Shown: piece by piece, positions 18,471 through 27,299 of the stretch
Layout: the number at the start of each line of letters is the position of its first letter
How positions within the stretch are numbered: the first letter of the stretch is position 1
Position numbers and translations under genes: made by a program
DNA from: Phycisphaerales bacterium Planc_01
Lineage (GTDB): Bacteria > Planctomycetota > Phycisphaerae > Sedimentisphaerales > Anaerobacaceae
Direction of reading: 5' to 3'
Length of the DNA: 64,000 nucleotides
Assembly: GCA_001603075.1 (NCBI GenBank)
Contig: LVBB01000069.1
Coordinates: 1 to 64,000, forward strand
The notes under the pieces: model-generated
The model's input: only the letters and a program-made list of their open reading frames with translations
What the model was told of the DNA's origin: nothing
Database searches by the model: none

Positions 18471-20080
18471 CAGTCTCCCCAGAGCTGCTCCGGGCGCAGA
18501 TAGACGCCCATGCTCAATCGGAAATAGCGATCGAGGAAGGTATTCGTACGCGTGCGAGGCGTGTGTTCCACCGATACGACATCGCCGGGCCTGACCGGCA
18601 AGGCAAGCTGGGCCGTCAACTCTTCCTGATTGCGGGGATCGACCAGTTGGAATGTCGCGCTGGCCACCGTACCATCGGCCCTGAGCCTGTAGATACTCAC
18701 GTAACGAGGGCTGGCCACCATGTCGAGTCCGCCGGCAAAGGCCAGCACTTCGGCGAGCCGGAACTGAGTCCCGACCGGATAAGGGAAGTTCCCCGGCGAG
18801 CGAACCAGGCCGAGGACCGTGACATACTGGATCTGAAGTCGCTCGACGATCACCGAATCGCCTTCCTTCAGAGCGACGTCGACAAAAGGAATGTTCAGTC
18901 CCCGAACCGGCAGGGCAATCGTGGTCTCCCCCGCATCGGAGGGACTTGCCAACGGTGCGGCGGACTGCTCGGTCGGGGCGGCCATTCCGTGGCTGGCCCT
19001 GTCCACCTGCGAAGCGTCAGCCAGCCACGCAACGTAGTCCCCCTCGCCGCTGCGATGCCAATCGGAATCGCCGGTATACACCGCCAGGTGCACCCGGGCC
19101 TTGCGATTGTAGGAGAGCAGCATTCGCTCCAGTTGCAGCAATCTGCGGTCCAGCACGGCGACAGGCAAGCGATCGACTCTGGCCGCCGCCGTCTCCAGCA
19201 GCATCCCCTTCTGAGGATCGTTCGCAACGTCGAGCCACTGGCGAACCAGCACCTCTCCCTCTCGTTCAAGACCGATCCACCCCGTTGTCGCGAGCGGCCC
19301 TTCCGGCCGGAACCACACACGTAGGAGAGAATCCGTGTCCGAAAGCGCCCCCCCCGGCCTGACGCCACGATGTTGGGACGCCTTTTGCGGTGCGCCATAA
19401 CGGTCGCCTCGAACGTCGCGCAGCGGTGCCAGCCCACGATCCGGCGATGGCGTCGGTTGCCCACTCGCCGCATCACGTCGCGTAATCCGAATGACCGCCG
19501 CCCCCTCGCTGGTGATGCCCCCCGCCTCCATCAGCAACGCCGCCAGTGACATCTGATCGTGGCGCAGGCTGTAGACCCCCGGGTTCGTGACACTGCCGAG
19601 GATCTGAACCCGTTGCGCTCTGTACTCAAGAACCTCGGCGTATACCGACGGCTTGGTCTTGACGAACTCCGGATAGTAGGCGTCGACCACGGCCGATTCG
19701 ATCTCGGACAGCGATCTTCCTGCGACGGCGATCTGGCGACCATCCGGAATCGTAATCACGCCGGCATCATCGACGCGACACCTCCGCGTCGCTTCACCCG
19801 TGATCGCCGCCCCGCCCTGGGGGACGCCCGGAAACAATGTCAGCGGCATCGTCAACTGCAGGACATCGCCATGCGTCACGCGATACGGCCCCGCCGGCAT
19901 CCTCGCCCTGCTGATGCGGTCGAGATCGACGGAAGGCCCCTCGGGACCGGCGCTCTCAAATTCCACCAGTCGCTCGGGCGAAGGCAGACGTATGCGGTCA
20001 CCGCAGCCAAGCAGACATACAGACAGACCGATCAGAGCCACCGGCCATCCAACGTGACGTGGGACGACTTTCGTTCTCAT
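18470..20080 (-). CDS. Wza-type polysaccharide export lipoprotein with SLBB domains
   Basis: About 536 residues from the ATG at 20080, preceded by GGAGG at 8-bp spacing; a GTG upstream is weaker. The signal peptide ends in a lipobox LSVCLLGC. The poly-export motif is seen at YRVTHGDVLQLTMPLT, followed by SLBB-type blocks (VQILGSVTNPGVYSLRHDQM and VTVLGLVRSPGNFPYPVGTQ). The stretch of about 180 residues between the two SLBB blocks is an unusual insert. It should form the outer-membrane export channel or its periplasmic part and work with the Wzc-like protein encoded just downstream. Confidence 0.88.
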   Translation of the reverse strand: MRTKVVPRHVGWPVALIGLSVCLLGCGDRIRLPSPERLVEFESAGPEGPSVDLDRISRARMPAGPYRVTHGDVLQLTMPLTLFPGVPQGGAAITGEATRRCRVDDAGVITIPDGRQIAVAGRSLSEIESAVVDAYYPEFVKTKPSVYAEVLEYRAQRVQILGSVTNPGVYSLRHDQMSLAALLMEAGGITSEGAAVIRITRRDAASGQPTPSPDRGLAPLRDVRGDRYGAPQKASQHRGVRPGGALSDTDSLLRVWFRPEGPLATTGWIGLEREGEVLVRQWLDVANDPQKGMLLETAAARVDRLPVAVLDRRLLQLERMLLSYNRKARVHLAVYTGDSDWHRSGEGDYVAWLADASQVDRASHGMAAPTEQSAAPLASPSDAGETTIALPVRGLNIPFVDVALKEGDSVIVERLQIQYVTVLGLVRSPGNFPYPVGTQFRLAEVLAFAGGLDMVASPRYVSIYRLRADGTVASATFQLVDPRNQEELTAQLALPVRPGDVVSVEHTPRTRTNTFLDRYFRLSMGVYLRPEQLWGD

Positions 20081-20589
20081 CGTGTGGACCTCCACTCCTC
20101 CTGTGCATCACTGCCCGCCCCTGGCGGGATATCCACATCGCCCGCTGAACCGGCACGCCGGCCGGTTGGGCGGATGCGTCGCGGATCCCCGCCCGACATC
20201 CGGGCAGAAATACACCCTGAGCAGTCCCGCAACACCCGACATCGGAACGAGACGGCAAGCCATACCGCCCGCCTCGCCCGGACAGGCCCGTTCCGGGTCT
20301 GCTTCAACAACACAACACGTTTCACCGTGGACTGTGGCTCAGGCATGAACACAGTCGCCGGTGCTTGCTCAACGAAGTTCCTTGATGGTTACGGCATAAT
20401 CCGAATCGTGCTTCTTCGGCGATTCAGGCCACAACTTCACCCGCATCGGTGTGGCCGCCGATGCGCAGACCCTCCACACAAGAGCATGAGTGGATTTCTA
20501 CACGCTCAGACCTCCTACCCTCAGCAGCAGACGAGATCACGAGGATCCCATCTCCATCCTCAGAGACATCCCAGTCCGACCCGGCGCAC
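20081..20589 (-). other. Long leader/intergenic region upstream of the export gene
   Basis: 509 bp between the small secreted protein gene and the Wza-type gene. No convincing gene, tRNA or terminator was found. The open frames on both strands have unremarkable composition and no good ribosome sites. As the region directly upstream of the conserved export genes it is a likely place for a promoter or regulatory leader, but nothing specific can be shown. Confidence 0.5.
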
Positions 20590-20847
20590 TCAATAGAGCG
20601 TCGGCTGGTATTCACTCCGCAACGCCGGACGGAACGGAATCCGGATGGCCTGCCGCGTCAGATTGATCGGTGCCTGGAGTTCGCCACCGGTCAGCACAAC
20701 CGTCCGCAGAGCGAAGGGATCGAACAAGGTCGTCGCCTTGTCCGACGACTTCTCGTCTGCCTTGGTCGCCGCGAGAACCGACGGTGCCAGCGTACCGGCC
20801 ACCACGCCGAGAACCACGACGGTCAACAGCACATTCCTCCAGTTCAT
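20590..20847 (-). CDS. Small secreted or membrane-anchored protein of unknown function in the exopolysaccharide locus
   Basis: 85 residues from the ATG at 20847, chosen because AAAGGAGG lies six bases upstream. MNWRNVLLTVVVLGVVAGTLAPSVLA is a signal peptide with an AxA-like cleavage site. The mature part of about 59 residues is mixed-charge, then beta-like (RTVVLTGGELQAPINLTRQ), with no cysteine. I do not recognise a family. Its place between the paralogous pair and the Wza gene suggests an envelope accessory role. Confidence 0.6.
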   Translation of the reverse strand: MNWRNVLLTVVVLGVVAGTLAPSVLAATKADEKSSDKATTLFDPFALRTVVLTGGELQAPINLTRQAIRIPFRPALRSEYQPTLY

Positions 20848-20936
20848 TCGGTGCCTCCTTTTCCCAGCCATACACGGCCTCCTTTCCTGTGTTCACTGAT
20901 GAACACGATCCCATCACGCGAGTCCGAAGCACGCAC

Positions 20937-22091
20937 TCAGAACTCGCGGGGCACAACAACCTCATACGCGGGGCAAGCGTCCCGTCCCCCATAGGCGGAG
21001 AGGGCAACTTGACCACCGTCATCCACTTGTTCATCGACCTCGTCGGCGGCGGCATTCGCCAGATCCACCAGAGCCTGCAACACGCGCCCGGCCTCCGAGT
21101 AGAATGCCTGGCCGCCAAGGGTCAGATGCTGCCGAACGCGCCCGTCATCCTCGACACTCCGGAGCAGCAGGTCGTGCAGCTCCTCGCTCGCCAGAGCGAT
21201 CTCTGGATCTCCGCTGACGTGACGGGCCCCCGCCAGTCCCAACGCACTGGACGTCGACTCCTCCGTATACCCGCCGGCCGGCCCCCCGGGCACGGCGATG
21301 CGATGATCGAATCTCCAATAGAAGCTTCCCGCGAGGCGGCCGTCGAGAATCCGATGACTCAGAAGCAACTGCGGCAATTCGCCGAACGTATGCCCGCGCC
21401 AGTAAGAGACTCCCCGTGCGTACGGGTCCAACACAGTCCCGTCCAACCGGTCGATCTGAGACAATGCCCATGTGGCCATCCCGAGTGCCATGACCGGGAA
21501 CTCGGAAGACCCGTCGTCCACCTGAATCAGACAGTCCACCAGGGCCTCTTGCCAGATCTCCTTGTCTTCAGCGTCCACATAGAACGCCGCAACGACATGT
21601 TGGGCCAGATAGAACACAGCCAACGATGGGTCGATCCGGCCGAACTGCGACGTGTAGCCGGGCGTTCCCCCCCGGGCCTGGTGGGACACCGTACGGTAGA
21701 AGGCATCCAATGTCGACCACCAGATATTCGGCACGTCGTCGGCAGAGATCCGGCTCAAGCACATCAAGGCGTACACCTCGTCGCCGTAGTAGTTGCCCTC
21801 CGCAGCGCGCAGGATGAAATCACCCCCGCGGACGGCCGCAATCCTGGCGTCCTCATCACCGGTCATCTCGTGGGCCTTGGCAAGACCCGCCACGATCGAG
21901 CCGGTGTGCGCCTCTTCACCGGCCCACGAACCATCGAGCGGACCGCCCACCGCCTGGCCGAGCACCAGGTAGATCGCCGCCGCTCTGACCGCCTCCACCG
22001 TCTCGGAGACCTCGACCGCCTGCGTCCTTCGCACCGACAGGAGCAAAAGTACGCAGAACAAGATGACCTTGGCGCTGCCGGAAATTCGCAT
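20937..22091 (-). CDS. Secreted protein of unknown function, paralogue B of a tandem pair (alpha-toroid-like)
   Basis: About 384 residues from the ATG at 22091 (AAAGG upstream). A signal peptide ends near residue 27 (RRTQA). The mature protein is helical with regularly spaced repeats such as LAKAHEMTGDEDARIAAVRG, a pattern of alpha/alpha-toroid proteins. It shares FPVMALGMATWAL, LAGSFYWRFDH and AGGYTEES with the protein encoded at 22128-23246, so the two arose by duplication. No catalytic motif was recognised. Co-direction with the export genes suggests periplasmic modification or handling of the polymer; this is inference. Confidence 0.62.
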   Translation of the reverse strand: MRISGSAKVILFCVLLLLSVRRTQAVEVSETVEAVRAAAIYLVLGQAVGGPLDGSWAGEEAHTGSIVAGLAKAHEMTGDEDARIAAVRGGDFILRAAEGNYYGDEVYALMCLSRISADDVPNIWWSTLDAFYRTVSHQARGGTPGYTSQFGRIDPSLAVFYLAQHVVAAFYVDAEDKEIWQEALVDCLIQVDDGSSEFPVMALGMATWALSQIDRLDGTVLDPYARGVSYWRGHTFGELPQLLLSHRILDGRLAGSFYWRFDHRIAVPGGPAGGYTEESTSSALGLAGARHVSGDPEIALASEELHDLLLRSVEDDGRVRQHLTLGGQAFYSEAGRVLQALVDLANAAADEVDEQVDDGGQVALSAYGGRDACPAYEVVVPREF

Positions 22092-22127
22092 CGTCCACAC
22101 CTTTCGTACGATCAGAGGATCGCACGC

Positions 22128-23246
22128 CTATTCCTGTCCGATCGCCGCCTCAGCCTCTGCATCGACATCCGTGTTGGCGTCACGGCTCCAGTACTCCTCG
22201 ATACTCCAGAGAACTTGCAGCATCTCCCCTGCAAAGGCGTTGTACGTGGGGCCCTGCATGGCCAGGTGCACGTAGACGAAGCCATCCTCATCGACCCCCG
22301 CCAATAACGCCCGTTCGGCCGCGGCAATCGCCATATCGGCCTGCTCGTTCGCGGGGTCGGGGTTCTTCGACGCGGCGGCGATCAATCCCAACGTGCCGAA
22401 GATCGTGTCCTCGGTGTACCCGGCGATCACCCCTTCCGTACCACCGTCCGTGTGATCGAACCGCCAATAGAAGCTGCCGGCCAGAACCTCGCCTTCGGGA
22501 ACCTGATGCCCGGCAAGCAGTTCGGGAAGATCGCCCACGGTCCGCCCCTCCCAGCCGGACTTCGGCCCCGCTGCATCCGACGCAACCAACGTCTCATCCG
22601 GCGTATCGGTCACGATCAGCGCCCACGTCGCGACCCCCAGAGCCATGACGGGAAAATCCGCTTCGTCGTCCACCTCAGACAGATAGCGAAGAAGCGCACG
22701 GCGATAGACGTCGATGTCTTCATCCTGGACGTAGTCGGCCGCAACGAGCAGATACGCCAGATGGTATGTTGCGGTCGACGGCTCCAGCTCGTCGAAGACC
22801 TGAAGGTACGCCTCCGTCGTGCCCGCCACATCGGGATTCCGATGGTTCAGGAAGAACGCAACCAAGGCATCCCGCCAAGGGTTCTGATTCGGGTCGTCCG
22901 ACACCTCGCTCAACCGCAGGAAGGCGTACGCCTCATCGCCCAGAAGGGCGCCATACACCGCAACCGTATCGAAAATCCACTGTCCCGCAAGGTGGGCCGA
23001 GGCGAGATACGATGAATCCTCGGTCCGCTCGTAGGCGCAGACCATGCCTGCCGCAATCGGCCCCGTGAAGTACATCTCCAGCGGCCAGGCCCCCGCATCC
23101 AGTCCGTCCTTGACCTGTTCCTGATCGAGACGTGACGCAATCAGGTTGACCGCCTCCTCCAACGTCGGCGAAGCCGTCAGACCCCGGCCTCCAAGCGCGA
23201 AGACCAACACCAAGATGGAACACAAACCCCTTCGACTGGACAACAT
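22128..23246 (-). CDS. Secreted protein of unknown function, paralogue A of a tandem pair (alpha-toroid-like)
   Basis: 372 residues. A strong AGGAGG lies five bases before the ATG. The signal peptide is MLSSRRGLCSILVLVFALGG and ends near TAS. The mature protein is rich in acidic residues and helical, with FPVMALGVATWAL, VLAGSFYWRFDH and VIAGYTEDTIF at the same relative places as in paralogue B. The C-terminus is strongly acidic. It is the first gene of the long minus-strand block, so the block promoter should lie just beyond 23246. Function unknown. Confidence 0.65.
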   Translation of the reverse strand: MLSSRRGLCSILVLVFALGGRGLTASPTLEEAVNLIASRLDQEQVKDGLDAGAWPLEMYFTGPIAAGMVCAYERTEDSSYLASAHLAGQWIFDTVAVYGALLGDEAYAFLRLSEVSDDPNQNPWRDALVAFFLNHRNPDVAGTTEAYLQVFDELEPSTATYHLAYLLVAADYVQDEDIDVYRRALLRYLSEVDDEADFPVMALGVATWALIVTDTPDETLVASDAAGPKSGWEGRTVGDLPELLAGHQVPEGEVLAGSFYWRFDHTDGGTEGVIAGYTEDTIFGTLGLIAAASKNPDPANEQADMAIAAAERALLAGVDEDGFVYVHLAMQGPTYNAFAGEMLQVLWSIEEYWSRDANTDVDAEAEAAIGQE

Positions 23247-24156
23247 CGTGTCCTCCTTTCCTTACCCTCCTCCCGGAAGCATCCTGCATATCCCTTTCCA
23301 GCCAGGACGCATCCATCAGGGCGATGTCACAGACTCGGGCCCGTCAACCGGGCACGCCGACTACCCAAGGGACATTTTCCGCAGGACTCTTGTCGCCCCG
23401 CTGCGACAGACTTCCACTGTGCCGCATCTTGGCAGGCAATTGTCATTTTCGCAAGTCCGCGATTCCAACGTCATCTCCAGCACTGTCATCACAATCAACG
23501 ATCATCCCAGGCACGCGTACGAGCCGCCGTCGGTCGGCACATGGTGACGCTCCCGTGGCGGACAGTCGACGTGCGCAACAGAACCGCCGGCATAGAAAGA
23601 GGGAGTCACTGGCGTGTCACCGTACCGCAGGGAGGTTCGCTGCATGGCGTTCGCTTGATGGGACATCACAGCCCGATGCGCCTCCGCCGGCCGTCGCACA
23701 CCCCCCGAAACCACAATAGCCTCCGTTGCCGAATCCACGTCCATTCCTCCGAGCGACCAAGCTCGACAGTGATCCGGGCCCGACATCGCCGTCGCCGGTC
23801 AACCATCGTCACTCGAGCATCCATTCATCCATGTCACATAACGTGGTCGTCATCATAGCGTGGTGGTTGTCTCTGTCTATTGTGGAACATACGTAATTTG
23901 CATCAGGACCTTGTCGGCCTGGATCGCGATGGGAGAGCATCAATGGACAGGCGGTCGAGCCGCCGGAACCGGCCAGCGGGTGAGGAGCCAATGGGGTGGG
24001 GTTACGCGTGCCGAGACGCGGAACTGTGGAACTTCGAAACTCAGACGGAAGATCGCTACGGTCGTCGGGCAACGAAGATGCGCAAAGCGCCGGGTTGGAA
24101 GCCGCTCGCGCTGCATCCGCCAGGCAGGCGGCGTTCTTGCACCGAACTGCTCAGCG
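23247..24156. other. Large intergenic region upstream of the exopolysaccharide locus
   Basis: 910 bp with no convincing gene. It should contain the main promoter of the minus-strand exopolysaccharide block and the 3' end region of the gene at 24157. Open frames on either strand (for example 23809-24072 minus) lack ribosome sites and have arginine/proline-rich random-looking translations. The part around 23870-23900 is visibly richer in A+T (tacgtaatttgcatc). No standard promoter pair could be defended. Confidence 0.5.
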
Positions 24157-24789
24157 CTATCGCATGACCCAGGACGTGTCCTTGTGGACCACCTGCACGG
24201 AATCTCTCAGCGCCGGGTCGCCCCGGAAGGCGTAGTCCAGCACCAACGTCTTCCGCAAAAACACCTTGACCGGCTGGCCTGCACCATCCACAGCGACAGG
24301 ATGGTCGATGGAGGCGGTCTCATTGCTCAGCCCGGTGACGAACACCTTGAAGCCCGTCGCCTGGTTGTCGAAATCGGGCCAGATCACCACGATGTCCTTG
24401 GCGTTGTCCTCGCCCTGAAGAATCCGGTTCTCGACCGCCCCCAGCGCTTCAAGGAACGGATACCGGTCCTGATGGCGCTGTTTGATCCTCTCGAAAGCGA
24501 CGGGCGGGACTTTCACGCCGGCAGGCACGATCTGGAACGTGTCGGACATCAGCTCGCAACGCGGATGGAACTCGACATCCTGGCCGGTCCGATTGGTCAC
24601 CGTCAGGATCATGTACCAGAATCGAGCCGGACCGTTGCCTCCCCATGGAAGAACGAGCTGCTGGGGCTGCTCGAATTTTACCTCTACAGTCCATTGTCCC
24701 GGCCTCTGAACGACCGCCGGCTCCGGCGCCGCCAAGCAGACACCCGCCGCCACCGCCAGAACCGTCCCATAAAGCAAACACCTGTTCAT
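24157..24789 (-). CDS. Secreted protein of unknown function
   Basis: 210 residues from the ATG at 24789, with GGAGAGGG upstream. The longer open frame to 25203 overlaps the glycerate kinase gene and is rejected. MNRCLLYGTVLAVAAGVCLAA is a signal peptide. The mature part looks like a beta-sandwich: WYMILTVTNRTGQDVEFHPR and FVTGLSNETASIDHP read like Ig-like strands. It follows glycerate kinase by 124 bp in the same direction. No enzyme motif was seen. Confidence 0.65.
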   Translation of the reverse strand: MNRCLLYGTVLAVAAGVCLAAPEPAVVQRPGQWTVEVKFEQPQQLVLPWGGNGPARFWYMILTVTNRTGQDVEFHPRCELMSDTFQIVPAGVKVPPVAFERIKQRHQDRYPFLEALGAVENRILQGEDNAKDIVVIWPDFDNQATGFKVFVTGLSNETASIDHPVAVDGAGQPVKVFLRKTLVLDYAFRGDPALRDSVQVVHKDTSWVMR

Positions 24790-24913
24790 CCAGTATCCCT
24801 CTCCAGAGAGAGCCATGATTCGTATAACGCGCCAACTTCCACGTCTTCCCCATTTTACAGCAAAACCACCCGCAAGCCAAGAAGAATTTGGCCCGAGAGC
24901 GGCCTTGTCTGCC

Positions 24914-26038
24914 TCATCCCGCCAGGTGCTGTCTCGCGAATCGTCCGGCAGCCTCGGACAGCAGCTCTTCGCTGCGTTCCAGCGCGGACGGCAGGTCCAT
25001 TCCGGGCGACATACAGGCCAGGACGGCTTCGATCCCCGCCGCCTGCCACAGCCGCTCGGAAAGATCGACCTGGCCGGCGATGACGGCGACCCTGGCGCCG
25101 CCTTCCCTGGCCACCCTGGCGACGCCGGAGACGACCTTGCCCCGCATCGACTGGGCGTCGAAGCGGCCCTCACCGGTAATGACCCAGTCGGCGTCGCCGA
25201 CATCTGATCGCAGGTGCGCCTGCGTCATGACGGTCTCGATCCCCGATACGAGGCGGGCGTCCATGAACGCCACGGCCCCGGCTGCCAAGCCGCCGGCGGC
25301 ACCGGCGCCGGGCAGGTCGCGGACGCGGACGCCAAGCTGGTCGGCCGCGAGCGCTGCCAGGTGCGACAGACCGGCGTCGAGAATCTCGACCATCTCCGGC
25401 GTCGCCCCCTTCTGCGGCCCATAGACCCGCGCGGCTCCGTGCGAGCCGCACAACGGACTGTCCACGTCGCACAGCACGTCCACAGGTATCTCGATGCCGC
25501 AATTGGGCGGAACGATCTCACAGATGCGTCCGAGCCCCCCGCCGCCAAGGGGGACCGCCGTCCCGTCGCCCGCCAGGAAGCGCCAGCCCAGGGCCGTCGC
25601 CGCGCCGACGCCGCCATCGACGGTGGCGCTGCCGCCGACGCCGAGCAGAATCCGCTCGGCCCCGTGGTCCAGAGCCGCACGGACGAGCTGGCCCGTCCCG
25701 AAGGTGGTTGTCTTCATGGGGTCCAGTCGCTCGGGCCGCAGCAGTCCCATCCCGCTGGCCGAAGCCATCTCCACCACCGCCGTCCGGTCGGCCGGCAGCC
25801 AGGCGAACCCCGCGCGAACCTCCATCTCCGCCAGCGGCCCCATCACGGTCGCAGGGACCCACTGCCCGCCGGAGGTCGCCATCAGGGCCGCCGCCGTCCC
25901 CTCCCCGCCATCGGCCATCGGCCTGACGACGATCTCCACCCCCGGCTGGGCCGCAACGATCGCCTCGGCAACAACGCCGCACGCGCGAGCCGCGCCCAGC
26001 GTGCCCTTGAACGAGTCCATCGCAATCACAATCTTCAT
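24914..26038 (-). CDS. Glycerate kinase (GlxK/GarK family)
   Basis: 374 residues, the normal family length. MKIVIAMDSFKGTLGA is the conserved start. RPMADGGEGTAAAL, the glycine-rich LLGVGGSATVDGGVGAATAL and GEGRFDAQSMRGKVVSGVAR are diagnostic. The enzyme phosphorylates D-glycerate (to 2-phosphoglycerate in this family) and feeds glyoxylate or sugar-acid catabolism into glycolysis. No partner genes of the glycerate pathway are adjacent. Confidence 0.92.
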   Translation of the reverse strand: MKIVIAMDSFKGTLGAARACGVVAEAIVAAQPGVEIVVRPMADGGEGTAAALMATSGGQWVPATVMGPLAEMEVRAGFAWLPADRTAVVEMASASGMGLLRPERLDPMKTTTFGTGQLVRAALDHGAERILLGVGGSATVDGGVGAATALGWRFLAGDGTAVPLGGGGLGRICEIVPPNCGIEIPVDVLCDVDSPLCGSHGAARVYGPQKGATPEMVEILDAGLSHLAALAADQLGVRVRDLPGAGAAGGLAAGAVAFMDARLVSGIETVMTQAHLRSDVGDADWVITGEGRFDAQSMRGKVVSGVARVAREGGARVAVIAGQVDLSERLWQAAGIEAVLACMSPGMDLPSALERSEELLSEAAGRFARQHLAG

Positions 26039-26068
26039 CCGCCGTCCAGTCTCCCCATCCCCCCGCCC

Positions 26069-27037
26069 CTAAACATCGGGCTCCACCTTCAACCTGTCTC
26101 GTATATATGTGCGGGTGTCTTTCACCACCTCGTCGAACTCTGCCCGATGGATGCGCTTGGACTCAAAGTCGATCTTCACGTCCTGAAGGAACTTCTCGAA
26201 ATCCGAGTTCTGCTCACAGAGCTTGTTGATCGTCTCCCAGTCGAGAAGATCTCTGTTGCGAGCTGGATAAAGAATACCCGAACTATCGATATCCTCCAGA
26301 TCGAGATGGATAATGCCGATTCCAAAGGAGGATGCAAGTCGTTCAAGCTCAGATAGGAATTCGTCATCCTGAAGGATGTTGGCCGCCACCAGATATCCCT
26401 CATGTGCCCAGGAGGAGTTCGAGACAGCCTGAAAATAGGCTTCCCTGTAGTTCGCCTTGGTCAGGCTTCTCTTCAGCTCAAATGAGAACAACCTCAGGGA
26501 ATTGTTGTCTGATAGCCGATTGAATTCGATCACGTCGGGACGCCAGTCATCAAGCGGCAGGTAGAACCCCACCATGTCAGGATGAACCCATTCATTGTAT
26601 CCCGAACGCTGCGACTTCTCGTGATAGATCGTCTTGGTGAAAATGGATCGGCCACGGTTGAAGGTAGGGTTGGCGTATGCAAAGTATGTCAGAAGCGGAT
26701 GCAGGTCACGCTCGCGATACTCCGTCTTATGCTCCTTCTTCTTCGTCTCTTCCTTTTCGATCTTCGCGAGGGCATCGGGCGGCAGTTCGACACCTCGTTC
26801 TTTCAGAAAGAACCTCGCAGGTCGTTTGCCGACCTTCATGAAGCGAGAGTCGTCGTTGTCGCGGACTTCGACGTATAGCTGCGCGCCAAGGCTCTGCCAC
26901 GGCGTCTTGCCCGACGTTCGGATCTTGGCGGCAAGGCCCCTGTCCTTGCCCGTCTGCCAAACCTCCTGGTAGGTCAAGGGCGCAGAGGCTTGCTTCAACA
27001 CATCATACGCCAGGTCAAGAAAAGAGTATGCTGCCAT
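26069..27037 (-). CDS. HARE-HTH domain protein with a PD-(D/E)XK nuclease-like C-terminus
   Basis: 322 residues from the ATG at 27037, which has AGGAG six bases upstream; the longer frame to 27085 is less likely. Residues 1-70 (YSFLDLAYDVLKQASAPLTY, then GKTPWQSLGAQLY) match the HARE winged-helix module seen fused to restriction enzymes. A lysine/glutamate linker follows. About residues 165-205 contain WRPDVIEF and then FSFELKRSL, spaced like the D...ExK site of PD-(D/E)XK nucleases, with QAVSNSSW as the supporting helix. No methyltransferase or defence partner is adjacent. Nuclease activity is inference. Confidence 0.7.
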   Translation of the reverse strand: MAAYSFLDLAYDVLKQASAPLTYQEVWQTGKDRGLAAKIRTSGKTPWQSLGAQLYVEVRDNDDSRFMKVGKRPARFFLKERGVELPPDALAKIEKEETKKKEHKTEYRERDLHPLLTYFAYANPTFNRGRSIFTKTIYHEKSQRSGYNEWVHPDMVGFYLPLDDWRPDVIEFNRLSDNNSLRLFSFELKRSLTKANYREAYFQAVSNSSWAHEGYLVAANILQDDEFLSELERLASSFGIGIIHLDLEDIDSSGILYPARNRDLLDWETINKLCEQNSDFEKFLQDVKIDFESKRIHRAEFDEVVKDTRTYIRDRLKVEPDV

Positions 27038-27299
27038 CGCGATCTCCTGCTTTCTATTGACCGGACACAATCGGTGATGCGGCACTCTATCGCGTCCAGG
27101 GCTCGTCTCACCCGATCAATTCGCCGGATCGGACAAGCATCTGCGAGTCTTCGCCCCACGGATACATCGCAAGGTATCTGCCTGCTTCTCTCCTTATTCT
27201 ATCGGCTCACAACGAGAAAGAACCCAGCAGATTATTCGACCCAACGACTTTTTGATTGACGTGCGGGGCGGGTTTGGTATGATGTTCATAGAACTAATA

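Noticed and set aside
16710-18503. 597-codon open frame on the plus strand
   Set aside because: Shadow of the Wzc-like kinase gene in GC-rich DNA.
20424-20615. 63-codon minus-strand frame in the leader of the export gene
   Set aside because: Overlaps the end of the small secreted gene, lacks a ribosome site, and third-position GC is low for this genome.
23809-24072. 87-codon minus-strand frame
   Set aside because: No ribosome site and random-looking sequence; could not be supported.
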